The position numbers and the translations under genes were made by a program. From Physcia stellaris (taxonomy: Eukaryota; Ascomycota; Lecanoromycetes; Caliciales; Physciaceae), in contig JABSSW010000041.1 in the NCBI GenBank assembly GCA_018902385.1, positions 62,001-126,000 on the forward strand: 64,000 nucleotides of DNA. The letters run 5' to 3'. This document shows, one piece after another, positions 27,701 to 40,656 of this stretch (the stretch's first letter is position 1; every line of letters begins with the position of its first letter). The notes beneath the pieces were generated by a model. It worked only from the letters and a program-made list of their open reading frames with translations. It was not told where the DNA came from and made no database searches.

Positions 27701-28735
27701 CGCTAAAAAATAGCGATTTTACAATATCAAGCAATCATCGCGAAATTATGCGATCGAACAAAGATAATAAAATGAATTTGTTGACTCAACAATCGAACAA
27801 ATCTCGAACTTTTTGAATAAACATGTAAAATTCTTCATTCGATGTATTCTTAATGAAATTCGACTGTTGAGTCGAAATCTGTTCGAACTTGACTGTTTTG
27901 ATGAAAGTTTCGTCGTGATTGATCGATTTTGATACGATCGAAAATGCAAATTCTGACTCGACAACAGCACAGAACATTGCTGAGATATCGACAAAACGAA
28001 TGAATTTTCTGATCGAAATCAAGAAATCGTCTAATGAGATCTGATTCGATGAAGAAACAAAGAAAACGAAAACAAAAAGCGCGTTGCGAGTTTGAAATCG
28101 TGTGATTCGATTTTGTTTCAAACGAGTTTTTTTTTTCAGTCGATTGATTTTTTGACGACGTTTTTTTTTGAAAACGTTCGACTCGAACGTTCAATATTGC
28201 ATTACGTTTCATGATGCGAATTTCTTTTGTCGAGAATTTGAAAGATTTTCTTTTTTGATATGCACGACGAGCTTGACGAAAAATTTGAAAACGAATAAAT
28301 GATATCGAGTCAGACATGTCAAATCGAAAATCGAAAAAAAAAAATATTTGAAAAAAAATTTTGACGAATCGATCGACACGATATTGCAACGTTTGCAAAA
28401 CAAATGTTGATTGATTTCGAACATATCAATTGCAATGATCATGATCGAAAAACGATGATATCTTGTGAAATGATGCGTGAATTAACGAAAAATTACAACA
28501 AGATAAATCGAAATTTACATATCAACTCGAAAAAATGTGAAGTTTTCAAAATCAACGATTGTCTGATCGCTGAATCAAAACGCTGTGAAAACTGTGTAAA
28601 AAAAAACGTGAAAAGATGATTGACGTTCTCGATACGATTCATTAATTCTAAACAAATTGTTTGTTTAATTTTAATGTTGAAAATTGACGACGATGTCGTT
28701 CGATGATCGATTGAATGAATCAAAAACAAACGATG
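24780..28735. other. Gene-free decayed DNA
   Basis: The longest frame (27,850-28,398 minus, 182 codons) and those at 26,102-26,446 and 26,862-27,170 show no motif I know. CC/GG is nearly absent and CG is abundant. There is no RNA gene or regulatory signal that I can support. Confidence 0.45.
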
Positions 28736-28737
28736 CG

Positions 28738-28862
28738 TTGTATGCGATTCGTTGCATGCAATTTACAATCATGAAATTCACGAAATTTCAATCGTTCGCG
28801 TTGTTTCAAAAAAATTGCATGAAATTCGTGACATGCAATTTGTTGCATGCAATTTCGTTTGA
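28738..28862 (+). repeat. Scattered GCATGCAATTT cores, decayed array
   Basis: Four related cores occur in 120 bases: GTTGCATGCAATTT, ATTGCATGAAATT, GACATGCAATTT and GTTGCATGCAATTT. They look like a decayed fifth site of the palindromic minisatellite family. Confidence 0.6.
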
Positions 28863-28869
28863 TAACGTT

Positions 28870-31670
28870 CGATAAATATGTTAATGCAATATGTTATAAA
28901 CGATATATTTTGCGCGTTGCGAAAACGTTACAGCTTGCAAATCATGATTGATTTTAAAACTCGATGATGATTGATTTTTGCATATTACAATCGATGTTTT
29001 GAACATGATTTGTCGCGAAATTTTACAACACTTACAACGTGTTGCGATTTGAAATTAAAAATTATTTTGTGATTGTTTTGAAGCATGTCGTCAAACTCTT
29101 GTGAAAATAAATTTTCATTGTCGAAATTCAATATCGATACACGTTCAAATTTCGACGAAGATTCGACGATCGCGCTTGAATCAATGTCGAATTCAAATCA
29201 AATATCAATCAGCACGTCGATAAATGCATTGCTCATGAACACGTCGTCGTGCACGTCGTCGTGCATCTCATTCGTGACAATTTCGAAAAGCACATCGCTG
29301 AACACGATATCGATGAGCACGTCATCGTGAATGTTGAAATTTGTCGAAAAATTTCGAATATCGATATGTTATGATCGACGAAATGTTAAAAACAATCAGA
29401 AAATCATGATCGAAAAAGTATCGAAAAAAAAAAAAAAATTCACAACAACTTGTTTGATGAAAAAAATGCGATTTCTGATTTTTCATGTGACGAGAAGACG
29501 ATACAGCGAAAACGTCGACTGAAAAGATGAATATCATGAATTTTTACGATGATGAAATGATCAAGTAACGATTTGTGATTTAGAAATCGAAATTCGATAT
29601 CAACATTTGTCACACAGAAAGTTTCGAACGTGTGAAGTTGTGAAAAAATACAAATGAATTCGAAAAAAAAAGCGAAAAAACAGACGATGACTATGAAATC
29701 AATCTCGAACGAAAAAAAGAAAGTGTGAATGAAATATCGAACAATATTCGATTCAATTATTGACATTTCATGTTACAGAAAACAGAAATCAATTTTGACA
29801 TTTTTTTTATCAAATTCTTCAATAGATTCGATGAAAAAAACAGTCAACAAGAAAAAACTTTGAATCAAAAACAGAAAAAACAAACGACAAAAGAAAACTT
29901 GATCACGCAAATACGAATATTGATAATGAAAATTTGTCGTTGATGAAAATCTTGTGAACACGACATAAGTCTGAGAAACGACGATGTGAAATCGAAAAAA
30001 ATTGAATGTTAAAACGAATTCAATTGATCGAACATGAAAATTTGAACGATGTCGAAACTCGATGCGATAAAGATGATATGAATAAACAGACGAAATTCAT
30101 GTGTTGCGTTTTTATGCTTCTGAAACGATTCAGATGAAAATATATAAAAAATCGATCGTTCAATTTTGAATTGAACGACAATTATTTGCTCAAGTAATTT
30201 TGAAAATCAAAAGACGATTTCAGACACTGATCGATGACATTTTTTACGCAAAATAATCGATGCATTGTTTATAATCGATTTCACGATTTTTTTGACCGAT
30301 CGAAACAGCCTGTTACATGAACAGTTTCGTGAATTTAAGATATGAATGAAAGCATATTCGCGATACATTACGTGATTCTGTACACGTTTCGATCACAAGT
30401 TCGACAAACTTGATGTATGAAAATTAAAAAAAAAAAGTTCTTATCAAGCTGTAAAGATTTCGATGATGACGTTTTTTTCGCAATTTCGACTCACATGATT
30501 TTTGTTTATTGAATTGAAATTTAAAATCGATTACGTTTGTGCGAAAAAAATCTGTCGCGAGACAACAGATTTTGTCGTGTCTGTTTTTCACTCTTCATTG
30601 TTATCGATCGGAAAACTTGTCGTTGTCGTTGTCTTTCTTTTTTTTTCGTCGATCGTTTTTGTTTCGATCTCTGTAAAGCTTGTAATTCTTTTTGTTTTCG
30701 AACGACAATTTTAAGTTTGCGCTTTCGCGCTTTTTGTTTTCGTTGTTTTTTCAATCTTTCGTGACTTCGTGCAAATTGTCGAGAAGTCAACATTTTTCGA
30801 TTCTTTATTCGTCGAAATTTCAGCTTCTGTTCGAAGTGGTTGTTTTTGAAATATCGAATGCTGAATTGAATTTTTTTTTTTTTGACGAAACGCTTGAGAA
30901 ATGAAATCGTGTTTCAATTGCGAACTTGAACATCAAATCGAAAAATCAGTTCTTGAATTTTGATCATTTCTTTCAAGATGTCAAGATCATTTGACGCGAA
31001 ATATCGTTCGATTCGACATCGCAATGCTGTTTCTAACATAAAAATCATGATTGAAATGACACGAGCATACATGTTTCGAGCGAGCAAGTTTGATAAATTG
31101 TCGTGTTCGACAACAGACAAAATTGCAAATTCAACGATCGACGTCTTGAGAATTCTGAATTGAATTCGAAAATTGTGTTTCGCGACGTTCATGTCGATTG
31201 ATTTGTTTGTGATCGACGATATTGTTTCGTAAATGAATTGAATTTTTCGAATAAACATGATCAAATGCAGTTCGATATCGATGTTGATTTCGAATTTCTT
31301 AATTACTATTCGATTTGATAACGTGATCATATCAATTTTTTTGACATTTTCGAATGCTTTGACTCAATGATGAATTTTTCCGAACAGCTCAATTTCAAGT
31401 TTTTTTTGCTTTTTCGCTATCGTTGCTCACATGATCATCATCTCAAATCTGATCGATATCATCAGAATTATCGAAATTTGAAAATGTATCATGATCAATC
31501 GTCTGTTTCTCATTCACGATATCGAAATACGCGAAAGAATTGTTTCATTGACTGTTCTCGTTATCGAACATTTCGATATTTTCAATTTCATTTCTTAAAT
31601 TGTCATGCTCGATTGCTTCATCATTCGTGACATCGTCTGATATAGAAATAAATGCGAAGAAATGTCTCAA
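28870..31670. other. Gene-free decayed DNA
   Basis: A Ser/Thr-rich frame at 29,085-29,330 contains repeated ACGTCGTCGTG words, which also appear at 34,390-34,560; this may be a shared repeat. Overlapping frames at 30,500-30,920 on both strands are Lys/Arg/Gln-rich or Phe/Cys-rich with no motif. No gene is supported. Confidence 0.4.
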
Positions 31671-31672
31671 GA

Positions 31673-32083
31673 CGTTACTTTGTCGTGATTTTTGATTTGT
31701 TTAATTGACGATTGTCGTGTTTGACGTGTTCGTACGAATCGAAATGAATGAATTGAACATGTCGTTTTGTAAAGAATCTGAAACTCGATATTAGATACGA
31801 TTCAAAGAAACAAAATGATGATCGCGACGAATTGCTTATGAGATTGATTTATTTGTTTTGAAAATAATTTTGATTGCGTTACTCTGTCGTGATTTCTGAT
31901 TTGTTTGATTGACGATTGTCGTATTTGACGTGTTTTTACACGTCGAAATGAATAAATTGAACATATCGTTCTGTAAAAAATTTGAAATTCGATATTAAAT
32001 ACGATTCAGAAAAACAAAATGATGATTGCGATGAATTGTTTGTGAAATTGATTTATTCGTTTTGAAAACAGTTTTGATTGCGT
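31673..32083 (+). repeat. 204-bp tandem duplication
   Basis: Unit 1 is 31,673-31,876 and unit 2 is 31,877 to about 32,083. Both start at GTTACT(T/C)TGTCGTGATTT and end near TTTTGATTGCG. By my count they differ by about 22 transitions plus a short cluster of transversions; roughly 12 transitions are at CpT/ApG sites, 6 at CpA/TpG sites and 4 at CpG sites. No coding potential is seen. Confidence 0.85.
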
Positions 32084-32089
32084 GATGAT

Positions 32090-35000
32090 TTATTGTCGTG
32101 ACAATGATTTTATCGTCGATCAAAACATGTGATTCAAATCGATAAAATTGACTGAATAAAACATGATTATCGATATTCGAACTTCGAATGTTTCGATTTG
32201 ATTGAATTACGAATTTCATGTTCGTCATATGTGTGATCGTGATTTGTAATAATTTTAACGATGATTGATGTTGAGCGAATCGACGTGATACAATAAAATC
32301 AATCGCGAGTTTTCGATTTTCATATATTGATTGACACGAGAATTTAGTTTTGCGAAAATTGTCAATCTTTAAGTGATTTCTCGCACGAACGTTGACTTAC
32401 AAAAACGTGCACATAAACATGAAAAACAATGCTTGAAAATTCTTGACATCGTCGATTTGAAATCGTTTCTTGTTACGACGATTTTCGTTTATCGATATCG
32501 ATAAGCCTGACAACTTCTTGACAATTGTGATGAAAATTTGATGTTTATAATTCAATCACGTGATGATTTTTAGACAACGATCGTCACTCGAATACATACA
32601 GAACAGATACAAACGATGTTGTAAAAATGAAATCAAATTTCGACAATGCAATCATCGATCGCATGTTTCGTGAATCAATTGATATATACAGACAAACATA
32701 ACAGTGCAAACGACGATTTTCTTGTTCAAGATTGTTTTTCATGACATCGATTTGTGAGATGCTGATAAATGAAGTCGAACAAAATTTCGTTTTTGCTTGA
32801 ACTACTCGATCTCGAAATCTTGAATGAGAAGTCGAATGAACTGATTCGTCAATCGGATATCTGCTCGCTGTCTGACTTTCGATCGACGTTGTTTTTGCTT
32901 TTGATACAATTCTTTTCGTCATTGTTGTTGATGTTTGTTGACGAATTGCGTATTAAAACTGAATAATTGTTGATTTTCATAATCTGTTTCGTCAAATCTC
33001 GTTCAAGTTTCTTCAGACGATGTACGCGTGTTCGAAAATTTTTGCGATTTATTGCGATGTCGAATCGAGATTTGTCTGATGTTGAAGTCAAATCGAATGA
33101 AACGTTGCTAAGAATAACATTGACAGAAAAAGTGAAATCTGTTTTCTGAACATGTCGATTGAAAAATACAAAAAATAAATGAATTGTATGATTTGAACTT
33201 CGAATCTTCAAAAATAAAAGTGAAATGAAAAAGTGCTTGTCGAATGTTTCGATGACGATGATAATTGTCGAATCGCAAATAAAATAAGATTTCGATGAGC
33301 ATTGACTGAATGAGAAATTTTGTATCTCGCGTGTGATTAATTGACTGTGATGAATATGATGAAAATGAATTATTTGTTTATCGTGACGATGATTGAAATG
33401 ATGAAATTGAAAGCGAATTGTTTGAAAACAAGACTGAAATCTGACTTGAACAAAGATTGTGAAAGCGAAAAAATCGCGATTGAGTCGAAATGAGAAATAT
33501 CGAAATAAATCTGATTTTGATCGACAGACGAATTTATTTGTGTGTCTGATGTAACATCTGTCGAAAAAAAAAAACAGACGAATTTCTGCACAAAGACATG
33601 ATACATCAAGCGTGATTGTTTCTGTGAAATTGAATTGTTATTTCTGAAAAGACTTGAAGACAAAATTGAGCAAAATTGAAATCTATCGATGAAAATGTCA
33701 AAATTCGAAAAATCATCGTTCAGAAATATATACGTATGACGAAAAAATGATTGAAAAAAAAAAACGATAAAAATTCGAACGATTGCAATCACTCAATCGA
33801 ATATATGAACACTGTTGTTTGTATTAACTTGAATTGCGAAATGATGACAGAAACAACAAAATATCTTTTATCGATAGCGATTGAAATTGACGTTTGTTGT
33901 TCGGATATGAAAATTTGAATTTGACGATAGTGTCGACGATCGCATCAACGAAAAAAAACATTCGTTCGAGAATCGATCAATTCAATCGCTGTCTGAAATT
34001 TGAATATAGAATGATAGCTGAAAAATGTAACATACATTGAAATCGATCGTGAATGAAAAAAAATATGTTTGTTCGACATCATCGATGTCGTGACGTGATG
34101 CATGATTATAAGCGTTTTTGATTTGTTGATTTTGACGCGTTGCGAAAATGCTGATTGTTTGCAAATCTTTGTTTACATGCAGACATTGTGACTGTTCAAT
34201 TTCGACACGTGACAACGATTGTTGATTCGAGCAGATTGTTGTTATTTTTCAACTATTGCGAGACTGATCGTGAATTACAAATCAAAAACATTTTTTGACT
34301 TTGTCGACATGTCGAAAGCTTGTGTCAGCAAACGTGTGTTGACAGCATTCAACGTCGTTATTCGTTCAAAATCGAATATCAAATCGATAATTACGACGTT
34401 GTCGATATCAATCACGAGAAAAATCTCAATCAGTTCGTCATCGTTTTCGTCGTTGAAAAACACATCGTTGTGTTCGTCTTTGTCGAAAATATTAAAAAAC
34501 ACGTCGTTGTGCGAAAAATCGACAGACAAATCATCAAAAACTTTCGTCATCGTTCAGAAGTCTCACATTGTCACAGATGATCATCAGCGAAATATCGAGA
34601 ATAACAACGTCACAAGAACACAAGCATTGTTGAAAAAAAAATCGAAATTGTCAACAGTTCGAATTGTGACGATGCGACATTTAATAAAACAATCGATGCG
34701 AAAATGAAATCATTATGAAACAAGAAAATGTTGTGACTATTTTGAAACTTTGAAAACAATGACATCGAAAATTGATCGATCGTGATACAGACATCGAGAT
34801 TTCGTATCGATTTCATTCTCGCAAAAAGTCTTGATGACGTGAATTTTGAAAAAGACAAAACTGAATTTGAAAAAAAAGAAAATGAAAAAGAACAATATCA
34901 CAAATTTAATGCTTGACACAAAACATCGATAAGTTTGTTTTGTAATGATCATGATATTCGAAAGTAACACATTGCGCGATAAAAGTCAGAAATCGAAACG

Positions 35001-35404
35001 AATGTTCGTTGTTCAAACATTTCAAACAGATTCGAATACAGAAAAAGTCGAAACGAAAAATCAATTGAATCAAAAAACAAAAAGAAATTTCAAAAGAGAG
35101 TTCGAGTGTGTGAATGATGAAACAAATGATGTGTTTGTTTCTGTCGATTCGACGAAATGAAAAAATCCGAAAAACGTTGAATAATGAAAAATGAAAAGTC
35201 GCGAATGTTTGCTTGAAGCAATTCAAAACAAAACTCAAAAAAAAAAAAAAACAAGTTTTCAAAAATTGATGAATCGAAAAATGACAAGAATGAAAATTGA
35301 TGACGATCGAATGACAAATATTATCGATACATAATGTATTTATGCTTTACATCAAGCAAAGACAAAAACGAATTCATTTTTTTTTTTTTTACATCATTCA
35401 TGTC
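32090..35404. other. Gene-free decayed DNA left of the LTR element
   Basis: Frames at 32,849-33,211, 33,370-33,792 and 34,219-34,707 (up to 162 codons) have no recognised domain; the last is Ser-rich with repeated ACGTCGTTGTG words. A T-run at about 35,379-35,390 precedes the element. Composition changes sharply at 35,410. Confidence 0.45.
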
Positions 35405-35409
35405 TATTA
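35405..35409 (+). other. Target-site duplication TATTA, left copy
   Basis: The five bases directly before the TGTGACGAGCG start of the left LTR are TATTA, identical to the five bases after the right LTR at 41,875-41,879. A 5-base duplication is typical of LTR retrotransposon integration. Confidence 0.9.
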
Positions 35410-35603
35410 TGTGACGAGCGTGCATCGGATTGACATCTGACAAAACTAACATTCTTATCTTATCACATCGGGTGACAGGGTCGGATCTCGTCTATGATCA
35501 AATCTTCTACATATGTTCTGTCAGATTCTCATGTATTTGCTCTTCACTTCGATATTCTCGTGTAGTTATGTATTAGTACTATATCAATGCATGACATCTC
35601 ACA
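35410..35603 (+). repeat. Left LTR
   Basis: 194 bases, from TGTGACGAGCGTGCATCG to ATGACATCTCACA. It aligns end to end with 41,680-41,874 with 21 transitions, no transversion and one single-base gap. Confidence 0.93.
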
Positions 35604-36600
35604 TTATATCGAAGTCACTCATCTCGTCAGGCTGCTCGAGATACGACAGTCTATTGATAAACAAGATCTCAAATCAATCACGAAGATCTAAGACGTCACT
35701 TTCAAAGTCAGGCTGAACAAGAAGGCTCGACTCTATTCAGCGAATCAGCAAAGAGAAAACAGAGAGCAATCGCTCGCTCTAATGCTGTGCAGAACTTTCA
35801 AGAAAATGTCTATCGCGAAAGTCGATGTATCAACTCATCGAAGAACGAGTTGCAAAGGTAATCGTCAAAACAGATTTATCAGTATCAGTAGTCGGTGTAA
35901 AACCGAAAAACGAATTGCAAAGACAGTCGTCAGATTTGAGTCATCAAGAAAACATCATATCAACGGGTGACAGGAACAGGAATCAGATCGTTCATCATCA
36001 ATACTCGAAACATTCTCTTCGTCCGAGAATCAGCTCGAAAACACATCTATTGACTTTCACCAATCCACTCCACTCTCCAATATCTTCGGTGAATTCAATA
36101 TCCGATCAGAGATCGAATCAGAAACTTCGTTATTCGGTCAACACCTTTCGTTCGAATCTTCATCTCCACGGTAGAAACACGAACCATCTGCCTCCATCGA
36201 GAATTCTTCAGAATTGCTTCTATCTTATTAGCAACTCGATCATTCTCTTCTTGCTGCTCGATAGCTTCAATACTCAATTAGAAAGCTCCGAAACACTTCG
36301 TCAACTTCTCGGCATCGAAGCTATTCTATTATCTGAAGAGTCAGCTTGAACATCTACTCGTCGATCTATCAATTCAGTGTCATTCTCCTATTTCGGTGAT
36401 AGACTCGATATCCAGTCAGAAAGTCAATATCATCTCGAGTTTAGAGACTCTCAATATTCGTGTTGTCTCAATACCGAGACCATCTATCTCTTTCGAGAAT
36501 ATTGTCAAAACATACCTGTCTTCCTTACAGATCGGCCATACTCTCTGGCCTGAGCGGTAGCCTCAGTATCGATTCCAAAGATCGCTAGAACGTTCTTTCT
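35604..36600 (+). other. LTR element 5' leader
   Basis: About 1 kb between the left LTR and the first Gag-like segment, with normal CC, CT and GG content. Open frames at 35,825-36,349 and nearby are Ser/Arg/Asn-rich; they may belong to the N-terminal part of the Gag-like protein, but I cannot assign a domain. I do not recognise a tRNA primer-binding site after the left LTR. Confidence 0.5.
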
Positions 36601-36631
36601 CAGCATTCGATATTCGCATCATCTTTCTTGC

Positions 36632-37216
36632 TTGAGAACATTCCAGAATCACATCTGTTTGCCTAGCAAATCGATACTGATTCTCAGTTTCTGGGATGGC
36701 TTTAATCTTCAACATATGAGTATCTTCTATCCAGAATTCATTCTTGAAGACTCGAATGCTAGACTCTTCAATGAAGTCGAAGACTTTCTGCAACACTTTC
36801 AGCAATGTCAAAATCAATATTCGGAGTCAGACATGCTCGAATGGTTATCAGCATGTCTGGAGAAATCTGCTCTCGAATGGTTTAACGATCAACCGGAATT
36901 TACTTCCTTGTATGAGTTTGGTATAGCCTTAACGAATGCATTTCCCTCCAAGCAGGTCAACAGCTCGTCTCTCTCAGTTTCTGCATCAGAATCAACATGC
37001 GAAACCTCTGAGAACTTAGCAGTTTCTGCTTTGACCGCTTCGACTGCTCCGCAGAAACAACAAACGTCAAAGCGCTGTCAATGGTGTCAGTCAGATTACG
37101 AGGATTATTACTCGCACCGTCTTCAATATCCTTCATGTAATGCTCGAAACCAGCAAGCATACGAATCCGCCTTGCAATTTCTTGAAAGAAGACCTGCGAA
37201 ACTTTCGAGAGTTTAA
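36632..37216 (+). pseudogene. Gag-like capsid segment of the LTR element
   Basis: The open run includes FLQHFQQCQNQYSESD, then LEWLSACLEKSALEWFND and FTSLYEFGIALTNAFPS. This is the pattern of a retrotransposon Gag capsid-like helical region (aromatic, Cys and Trp positions, then a hydrophobic 'F..AL...F' end). A Cys pair and His follow (CQWC...HRLQYPSC), probably the start of the zinc-finger part. This is a fossil of a structural, nucleic-acid-packaging protein. The type is assigned from family knowledge. Confidence 0.7.
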
Positions 37217-37227
37217 CAGCTTCTACT

Positions 37228-37521
37228 TTGATTACTTCGCCTGTTTCGCCTGCTCAACAGAAACCAAATGCTCTGAGAATCGCGAAGAAGACTAAGTTCA
37301 ACGCAGTCAAGAATGCTAAACGAGTCAAGTCAAAAGCATTGAAAGTAAAACAAGTCGCAAGATCAACATCAATTGTTCAAGATGTCGATATTTTCGATTC
37401 AACTCTCACATGTGAAAATCGACGATTTAGCGACTTCGTGAACTTTTTGCAACATCTTCAGCACTGTCAGCGTCTATATCGGGAGTCAGATTTGCTCATG
37501 CTGTTGTTCACTTGTCTTTGA
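37228..37521 (+). pseudogene. Second, partial Gag-like capsid segment
   Basis: This run contains FVNFLQHLQHCQRLYRESD, which parallels the FLQHFQQCQNQYSESD phrase about 650 bases upstream. It is preceded by a Lys/Val/Ala-rich linker. It points to an internal duplication of the Gag-like module in the element. Confidence 0.6.
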
Positions 37522-37647
37522 AATTCTGTTTTCGATATTTGATTCGATAGACAAACAATCATGAACTCAACATCATTAAGTGAGTGAATTGATATCTTAC
37601 GAGTCGATTTCGCGAATGCCTCATTTGCAAAGATCAAAACTGCAAAT

Positions 37648-38838
37648 ATGATCTGCATGCGTTGCGATTCAAGCTTCAATTTCAAGAAAAAGCTTCGGAA
37701 GCACGTGCGCGAGCAGCATGCTAAGAAGTCGCTCAATCGCTCGTCTTTTTCAGTCGATACAATCAAGTCAGTATGCGAAATCAAGAAGAAGTCATTCATC
37801 ACTCTCGTTGAACCATTGACCTTCGTCACTTCCAGAAATCATATATCAGATACAGAAACATCTTTGCAGTTTGTTTCGCCGAGATGCTCGGGTCTCCAGC
37901 TACATGCACTCAATTCTGCATCAAAATCGATGAAGAGCGCATCAAATCAAGAAGTCACAAGCGTCCGAGTGACTTGCAAGCTTTGCAAGCAGAATTTCAA
38001 CTTCAACAAGAAATTATACGAGCGTATTCGCAATCATGAAGCTTTGAAAATCGTCAAGAACTCACATCTCTCGATCAATGCAGTCAATTTAGTATGTGAA
38101 GCAATGAAGATGTCGATAATTGCATGTTCGCTTGTTTCGCAGAAACTCGATATCTCTATTGCAACATCAAGACAAAAATCCGAGTTTGTCATGATCTTCG
38201 AGATCGTCATTGCATCAGAAAACTCACATCTCTCATTCATTGCATCCGAAACTGTATCAGAATCGACAGAAAACACGTCAACTCAATGTTCACCTGCTCC
38301 GCCGAGATCACCACCTCCTCAAACGGTCGAATCAGGGCCTCAAGAAATCTCTGTTTGGAAGCTTTCAGAATCCTGCTCACCTCTCTCAATCGATACAGTC
38401 AAGTCAGTATGTGAAAGCAAGAAGAATTCAGCTGTTACTTGCCCGTCTGCTCCGCTTGTTTCGCAGATATCACCTACTTTCCCTTCAGCCTTCAAGAAGC
38501 GTTGTTACAGATGCCGAACCAATGTTCTGTCAGTTCAAGAGCATTACCTCGAATCTCATTCGTTTGATGAAGCACTACGTCATCGATTAGAACAACAACT
38601 CGTTCGCCGTGCACATCAACAAGAGCAAGAGGCTCAGAAGCAAGCAGAAATTGAAAGAGCTATTAGTCGGCCACTTTCACCAGTTTGTTTGAATCTCCCG
38701 ATTGCGACACCCGAAATCAAGTCGAAATCAACTGAGAGGTCAGCAACATGCCGGCGTTGCAACAAGATATTCAACTTGATAACAAGCTTCACAAGCGTAT
38801 ACGCAAACACTATGCTCGAAAGCTCGTCAAGAACTTGA
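37648..38838 (+). pseudogene. Multi-C2H2 zinc-finger segment of the LTR element
   Basis: A long open run (396 codons) with zinc-finger-like units near its residues 4-25 (CMRCDSSF...KHVREQH), 112-130 (CKLCKQNF...RIRNH), 288-306 (CYRCRTNV...HYLESH) and 366 onward (CRRCNKIF). Linkers are rich in Ser, Pro and Lys and repeat phrases such as SIDTVKSVCE, which suggests that a finger-plus-linker module was duplicated. In the family such regions follow Gag and probably bind nucleic acid; this is an inference. Confidence 0.7.
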
Positions 38839-39845
38839 ATTTCCGAGCTTTCACATCAGAATTCACATACGAAATCATTGAGAAATCAGCAGGTATTCGC
38901 CCGTCTGTTTCGCTTACTTCGCAGAAATCATCTACCCTCTTTGCAACACCAAGAAGTCAGAAATCCTGACTTTCAACAATCTCCGAATCAGTCGTCGCAT
39001 CGACGCGTTCGGATCTCCCGATTGCATCGTACAAAATCAGCTCAAAGTCGATGAAGAGCGCAGTCGCCAATTGCTCACTCACTTCTTCATTTACTTCATC
39101 GTATACATCGATTCGAAAACATCAAAAATTTCACATCCAGAAATCTTATCTGACTATGAATGATTTGCATCGCATGTTTGCTGAGAAATTTACATCATTT
39201 GGCCTGCAACAACATCAAAATCGTTGTCGCTTTTCGCAAGACTTTGATTTTCGTCAACTCGGTCGATCATGCTTAACTTCTTCGAAAAAATCTTATCTCA
39301 TTATCGAAAATCTGTTCGAGATGTTCGATGAAAAATCCAAAAAAAAAAATCTATTTCAAAATCAAAACAACGTATTTTCTCAAGCATTCTCAAGCCAAAT
39401 GAAAATTATCTTCTATTTTAAGTTTACAATCAATCAGAAATCGTCAATTAATCAGAATTCGAAAAGCTCAAAATCGAAAAGTTCGAATCAACACATGTTT
39501 GCGAAATCAATTCGCATTGTTTTCAGCAAAAACTTGTCTGAGAAATTGATCAATTTATCGTACAAATCGACAGATGTCTTTTGCGTCAGAAACAAATCTT
39601 TGCAAATCTTAGACTTCTACAAATCGGGGTCTTCGAAGCCTCGTACTCCTGTAGAAACTCCTTCCTTAATTCTCGTACTTCTTCGCCTTCTCCCGGCCTT
39701 CCTCCTTGCTCTCGCATTCGTTTCGGCCGTTTCAGCTACAAAAACGGGCTGCATTAACGCTTACGAACAAGCCGTTTCGGCCATTGGCCGTGCCATTCGA
39801 TAAGAATAATGAATTTGTCGCTTCGGGACGAAGCTGAAAAAAGAC
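38748..39845 (+). pseudogene. Gag C-terminal module, copy 1
   Basis: Contains KSYLTMNDLHRMFAEK and SYLIIENLFEMFDEK phrases, a Ser/Lys/Gln-rich stretch, then a hydrophobic segment (LLRLLPAFLLALAFVSAVSA, with positions near 39,680-39,745) that resembles a membrane helix, and a short tail. A closing phrase near 39,808-39,845 ('tcgcttcgggacgaagctga') recurs just before the right LTR. A related module lies at 40,657-41,678. Confidence 0.6.
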
Positions 39846-39904
39846 GAAAAGTAAACGTTTACATTAATGCCTTATTATCTCATCGAAACTATCTATAAGA
39901 CTCG

Positions 39905-40320
39905 CAAGAACTATCTACTTTTCAGAAAATTTATTTCATACACGTTTTATTAGATGAATCGTACACATCGACTATCGCATGCATTCAAGTATCGATACGT
40001 TAATCGTTGTTACGCTGATTCTACTAATGTGATGAAACTGCTTGTCTCACGATATAATCGATCTGAAATTTTCGAAAATTCTCATTGTTTGCTTACTAAC
40101 TGTCGCCGAAGCTACTCGTAAAAGATTGTATGAACTGATCGTCTTTCAGAAGATTCATTACACTCACGCTCTGTTGAATGCAATGTACACATCAACTCTC
40201 GCATATGCGTAAGTATCAATGCATTAAGCGCTGTTGCGAAAATTCTATCAACATGACGAAACTGCTCGTCTCATCGTATAATCGATCTGATGTTGCAAGA
40301 ATTCAACATCTACATTATTG
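39905..40320 (+). repeat. Internal direct repeat within the LTR element
   Basis: Two ~165-base stretches (about 39,905-40,070 and 40,138-40,300) share, in order, 'ctttTcagaa', 'catacacgttttattagatg'-type text, 'gtacacatc(g)a', 'aagtatcgatacgtta'-type text and 'tgatgaaactgcttgtctca'-type text. The duplication fits the modular repeat structure of the element. The stretch 40,320-40,650 between modules holds no recognised feature. Confidence 0.55.
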
Positions 40321-40656
40321 CGAAACATTTACATTATTGCGAAACATCTACATTAATGCCTTCATTACATCCAAAAGCTCGAGTCTCCGATTCTATACAT
40401 TATTCTAGACTCTATCATATCAACTGGAATATGTCTTCGTACATGTTCTCATCATAACCGCAAGTAAGGCGTCGAATTGAGCATTGAAGCTCGTCGACCA
40501 GACCTCAATATCTGAGTCATCAACGAATCTCAATATCTCACTTCGTACATCTATCTTCGACTTTATTTACTCATTATTCTACACCCTCGTCGAGATACGC
40601 GAGTTCTAAATAAGATTTCACTTCACTACATCACATTCTTCGTCTCAATATCACTC

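Noticed and set aside
1-35400. Classical CpA-directed RIP as the cause of the AT-richness
   Set aside because: CA and TG remain common and TA is not raised as expected, while CC/GG and CT/AG are the depleted pairs.
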